Source of the DNA: Strigops habroptila
Lineage: Eukaryota; Chordata; Aves; Psittaciformes; Psittacidae
DNA: 64,000 bases
Assembly: GCF_004027225.2 (NCBI RefSeq)
Contig: NC_044288.2
Location: 4,122,719-4,186,718 of the forward strand
Reading direction: 5' to 3'
A program made the position numbers and the translations under genes. Under the pieces are notes generated by a model, which saw only the letters and a program-made list of their open reading frames with translations, was not told where the DNA came from and did no database searches. Of this stretch, positions 61,501 through 64,000 are shown in pieces (positions within the stretch are counted from its first letter, which is position 1; each line of letters starts with the position of its first letter).

Positions 61501-61957
61501 GTGTATTTACCTGGCTCAGTAAGTCTTATTTCTACATACACACTCTTTCTGTTCAGCTATTCCCACCCACATGGCTCTTGCATTTAAGCAGTTGAGAGCA
61601 AAATGCCAACCCCCAGTGCAAGGTGGGGATATTTGTCTAGAAACAACACCTCCCAGTCCAAGTCCAGACTGGCGGCATTTACCCACAGGCACTACGGGAC
61701 TAGAAGATGTCTCCTACCAACTTCAGAGGAACAAAGGAGCATCCCACACCCCACTTAGGCCTTTGGAAACATGGAACAGGAGGAAGTAGGCTCTGTGTGT
61801 GTTGGTATCAGGGAATCTGTTGGCTGCCAGGGCTGGCGCAGCTCTCGTAGGGTGCTGCTGGATGAAGCTCCAAGTGCTGCAGGGAATTCTGACGCTGCCA
61901 GGGGGTTCCTGGGGGGTCTGGAAGCGCCACACGTGCACAGTGACACACAGCTCTCAC

Positions 61958-62167
61958 CTAAGCAGATCCCGCTGCCTCTGTGGATCTTGGAGAAGTCGCA
62001 GTAGAGTCCCTTGTGATGGTCACAGGGTTTCTGCAGGGAGCAGAGCTCGCCGAGCTGCCTGGCACACACCTTGCAGCAACCACAGGCATCCAACACGTGG
62101 CTGGTGCCAGCGGGGCACTGCACAGGCTGGGAGGGACACTGGCATGGGTATGTGCAGGCCTGCGGTT
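61958..62167 (-). CDS. CCN-family exon 2: IGFBP-like domain
   Basis: The 210-nt exon encodes 69 whole codons, PQACTYPCQCPSQPVQCPAG to HRGSGICL, with all twelve IGFBP-module cysteines. The family motif GCGCCxxC appears as ACGCCKVC, with the first glycine replaced by alanine. CARQLGELC and PCDHHKGLYCDF match CTGF CAKQLGELC and PCDPHKGLFCDF. The acceptor is placed at CAGGTAG|AACCG (exon start 62167) because it gives phase 1, as in other CCN genes; the CAG four bases upstream would give phase 0. The donor is TTAG|GTGAGA. Exon 1 (signal peptide) should lie at higher coordinates and was not identified. Exons 2-5 together give 326 residues, in line with a full CTGF of about 349. Confidence 0.92.
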   Translation of the reverse strand, partial: NRRPAHTHASVPPSLCSAPLAPATCWMPVVAARCVPGSSASSAPCRNPVTITRDSTATSPRSTEAAGSA

Positions 62168-64000
62168 CTACCTGGAGGGCAAACAAGGCATGGAGAGAAT
62201 GAGTCTTCCACAAGGGAGCCAGGCAGGGAAATGAAAAACATGATCCTGCTTCAAGCACAGACACCCCAGCGAGAAGTGGGGAGAACCTCACCCTCCTCCT
62301 GCTGCAGAGGATGTGCTGCAGCTCCCAAGGCTGAGCTTTTCCTCACCCCCAACTCATTGAAGCTCAAGGGAAAATAAACCCCAGAAGGCAGCTCTGGGAA
62401 GCCATGGCCAAAACAAACAGGACAAGCAGGAGCTTGGATCCCCGCCGCAACTCAGCCCCCCGCTTCCCTGGAAGCAAGGAAATAGGAGTTATTGTCAGTA
62501 AGCAATTCCCAGCTCTTACATAGCGCTGCTCAGGAGAAGGCATCAAAGACTGGAGCAGCGTCATTAGGCCCATCTGAAGGTGGAGAATTGAGGTGTGTGG
62601 TGAAAGGACTTGCCCAAAGTCCTTCTGGCAGCACCAAAAACCAATCCTAAAGCTCCAAGTCCTGTTTTGTCCCCTGGATCTCATCCTTCCTTGGGTATTC
62701 CCAGAGGTGTGCTCCCTTCTCTCTCCTTTGCAGAGGACACAACCATCCTCGGGACCTTGTGGATCTGCTGCTGCCCCATTTGGGAGGTTTTGGGAGTGCT
62801 GGTCACCTCCTGACACCCACCCTGGGCTTTATGGCCCATGAGATGCCAAACAGAGCTCAGGCTCTGGCTGAAGAGGGTGAACTTCTCCCAGGATGCTTCA
62901 AACACTCCAGTAACTCCCTCTGTGGCATCTTTGTCCTGAGCCAGCCTGGATCAGACACAGCCTCAGTGCTGGATGTGCCAAGATGTAAAACCACGACTGT
63001 GAAGGGTGCAGAGCATGTGGTTTCTAAAGAAAGACCTTCCCAAAACATCCGGGTGCCAGCCCTGGCTTTGTTTTCTGTTCAGCTTCTGCCCACTAACATT
63101 CTCCAGGTAGTTATCCAGAGGGATGCAAGAGCACTACTCCAGCTCGCAGTGCTCTGATGCTGCACCCAACCTGGGGGCAGATACACCCCTTGCACGTAGA
63201 TGATGCCAGCAAAACCCTTTGGGATCCTGCCTTGCTGTGAGCAGGGTGAAGAGGGAAGCACCCAACAGGGCAGAACCTCACAGCTCCATCAGCAAGAGCC
63301 AGGCAGGGAGAGGGGCTTTTCCAGGCAGCTGGAATGAGCCTGAGGGCAGCCAGGGGGGAAACCAGGAACCAAGGTCAAAAAAATGTGTTGCTACAGCTCT
63401 GTTTGCACTCGTTATATCCCATCCAGCCCCTGCTTGTGAAACAGCTTCCTTGGATATTGTGTTTGTCACTAATAACAGTAGGAAAACTTTTCCAGCTGTT
63501 TTGACTGTTGCTCCAAGCAGCTGCTCTGCCTTTAGCTCACGTGGCGTCAGGAGATGCCAACTGCTTTGTACTGCAGCAACAAGCAGCACGGTGCAGCGCG
63601 GGATGGGGACCAGCCAAAACCTTAACTCAAATCATAGAGTCATAGAACCACAGACTGGTTTGGGTTGAAGGGACCTTAAAGCTCATCCAGTTCCAACCCC
63701 CTGCCACGGGCAGGGACACCTTCCACTAGAGCAGGTTGCTCCAAGCCCCTGTGTCCAACCTGGCCTTGAACACTGCCAGGGATGATCCTGCCAGAGTCTC
63801 ACCCTGCTCAGCGGGAATCAGCAGGAACTCCAAGCACAAAGGCTGTTGGAAGCCAGCCCCTCCTTGCCTGTATCCCAGCTGGTCCCAGAGCTGCTTGCTG
63901 GGAGCTGGCACATCACTGGGATCATCTCCCGACCACTGAGGGCATTAAAAGCCACTAAAAATACAGCAATGCTTTCCTACTGTAGGCAACCACTGCAGCT
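62168..64000 (-). other. CCN upstream region or intron 1; exon 1 not found
   Basis: CCN genes begin with a short signal-peptide exon ending in phase 1. I examined minus-strand frames here and found none with an ATG, a hydrophobic leader and a phase-1 GT donor together, so exon 1 probably lies beyond the window. One CR1 fragment is present at 63632. Confidence 0.5.
63632..63787 (-). mobile_element. CR1 3' fragment
   Basis: About 155 nt antisense, from ATAGAGTCATAGAACCACAG to AACACTGCCAGGGATG. Confidence 0.92.

Larger units (their letters stand above)
58349..61957 (-). other. CCN intron 2
   Basis: A 3.6-kb phase-1 intron. It contains three CR1 fragments (58389, 60389, 61397); the rest is AT-richer unique sequence in which I see no exon. 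Confidence 0.85.

Noticed and set aside
62364..62539. Hydrophobic stretch SKLLLVLFVLAMASQS on the minus strand as CCN signal-peptide exon
   Set aside because: The only nearby GT (GGGTTTAT) is a poor donor and would give phase 2, whereas exon 2 needs phase 1.
63533..63589. Minus-strand segment ending in a phase-1 CCAC|GTGAGC donor as CCN exon 1
   Set aside because: The frame has no ATG (it opens with GTG after an upstream stop) and the peptide is not a convincing leader.
1..64000. CRISPR arrays, tRNA or rRNA genes, DNA transposons with terminal repeats, endogenous retroviral genes
   Set aside because: None was recognised by eye; the only interspersed repeats supported are CR1 LINE fragments.

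Overview
The window is vertebrate nuclear DNA from a bird. It holds about thirty CR1 LINE fragments, most of them young and 5'-truncated, ending in the ATTCTATG-type 3' terminus typical of avian CR1. It also has two compact GC-rich CpG-island promoters and genes broken into short exons with canonical splice sites. I cannot name the species. No bacterial, viral or organellar genes, CRISPR arrays or convincing RNA genes were seen.

Two protein-coding genes are supported, both on the minus strand. The left half is the 5' part of EPB41 (erythrocyte membrane protein 4.1, 4.1R). Coding exons lie at 8038-8499 (upstream start AUG1), 5383-5613 (downstream start AUG2) and 2407-2511 (start of the FERM domain). 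A CpG-island first exon ends at a GTGAGT donor at 33367, and the gene runs off the left edge. The acceptor of the AUG1 exon keeps the 17-nt alternative segment that in mammals switches AUG1 on or off. A second GC-rich minus-strand exon candidate with a GTGAGC donor lies at 54112, making it a plausible distal alternative first exon.

The right end carries a CCN-family matricellular gene, closest by eye to CCN2/CTGF. Four of five exons are present: IGFBP (61958-62167), VWC (58097-58348), TSP1 (57523-57731) and the cystine knot (56874-57185). They join in phases 1/1/1/0 into an intact reading frame. The signal-peptide exon was not found and may lie beyond the right edge. In human, CCN2 is linked to EPB41L2 and CCN5 to EPB41L1, so a CCN2-type gene beside EPB41 looks like a surviving genome-duplication paralogue.

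Between these, 8.5-33.4 kb is the long first intron of EPB41, scattered with CR1. At 32.2-33.2 kb there is a 40-44 bp CA-rich minisatellite abutting the CpG promoter. From 33.6 to 54.1 kb I see no supportable coding exon, only CR1 copies. From 53.3 to 54.1 kb there is a strongly strand-asymmetric C-rich tandem repeat just downstream (minus sense) of the distal promoter, which carries three perfect CRE palindromes and a CArG/TATA element. The CR1 copies show at least two body types sharing one 3' end, one inverted copy and a diagnostic variant shared by three copies.
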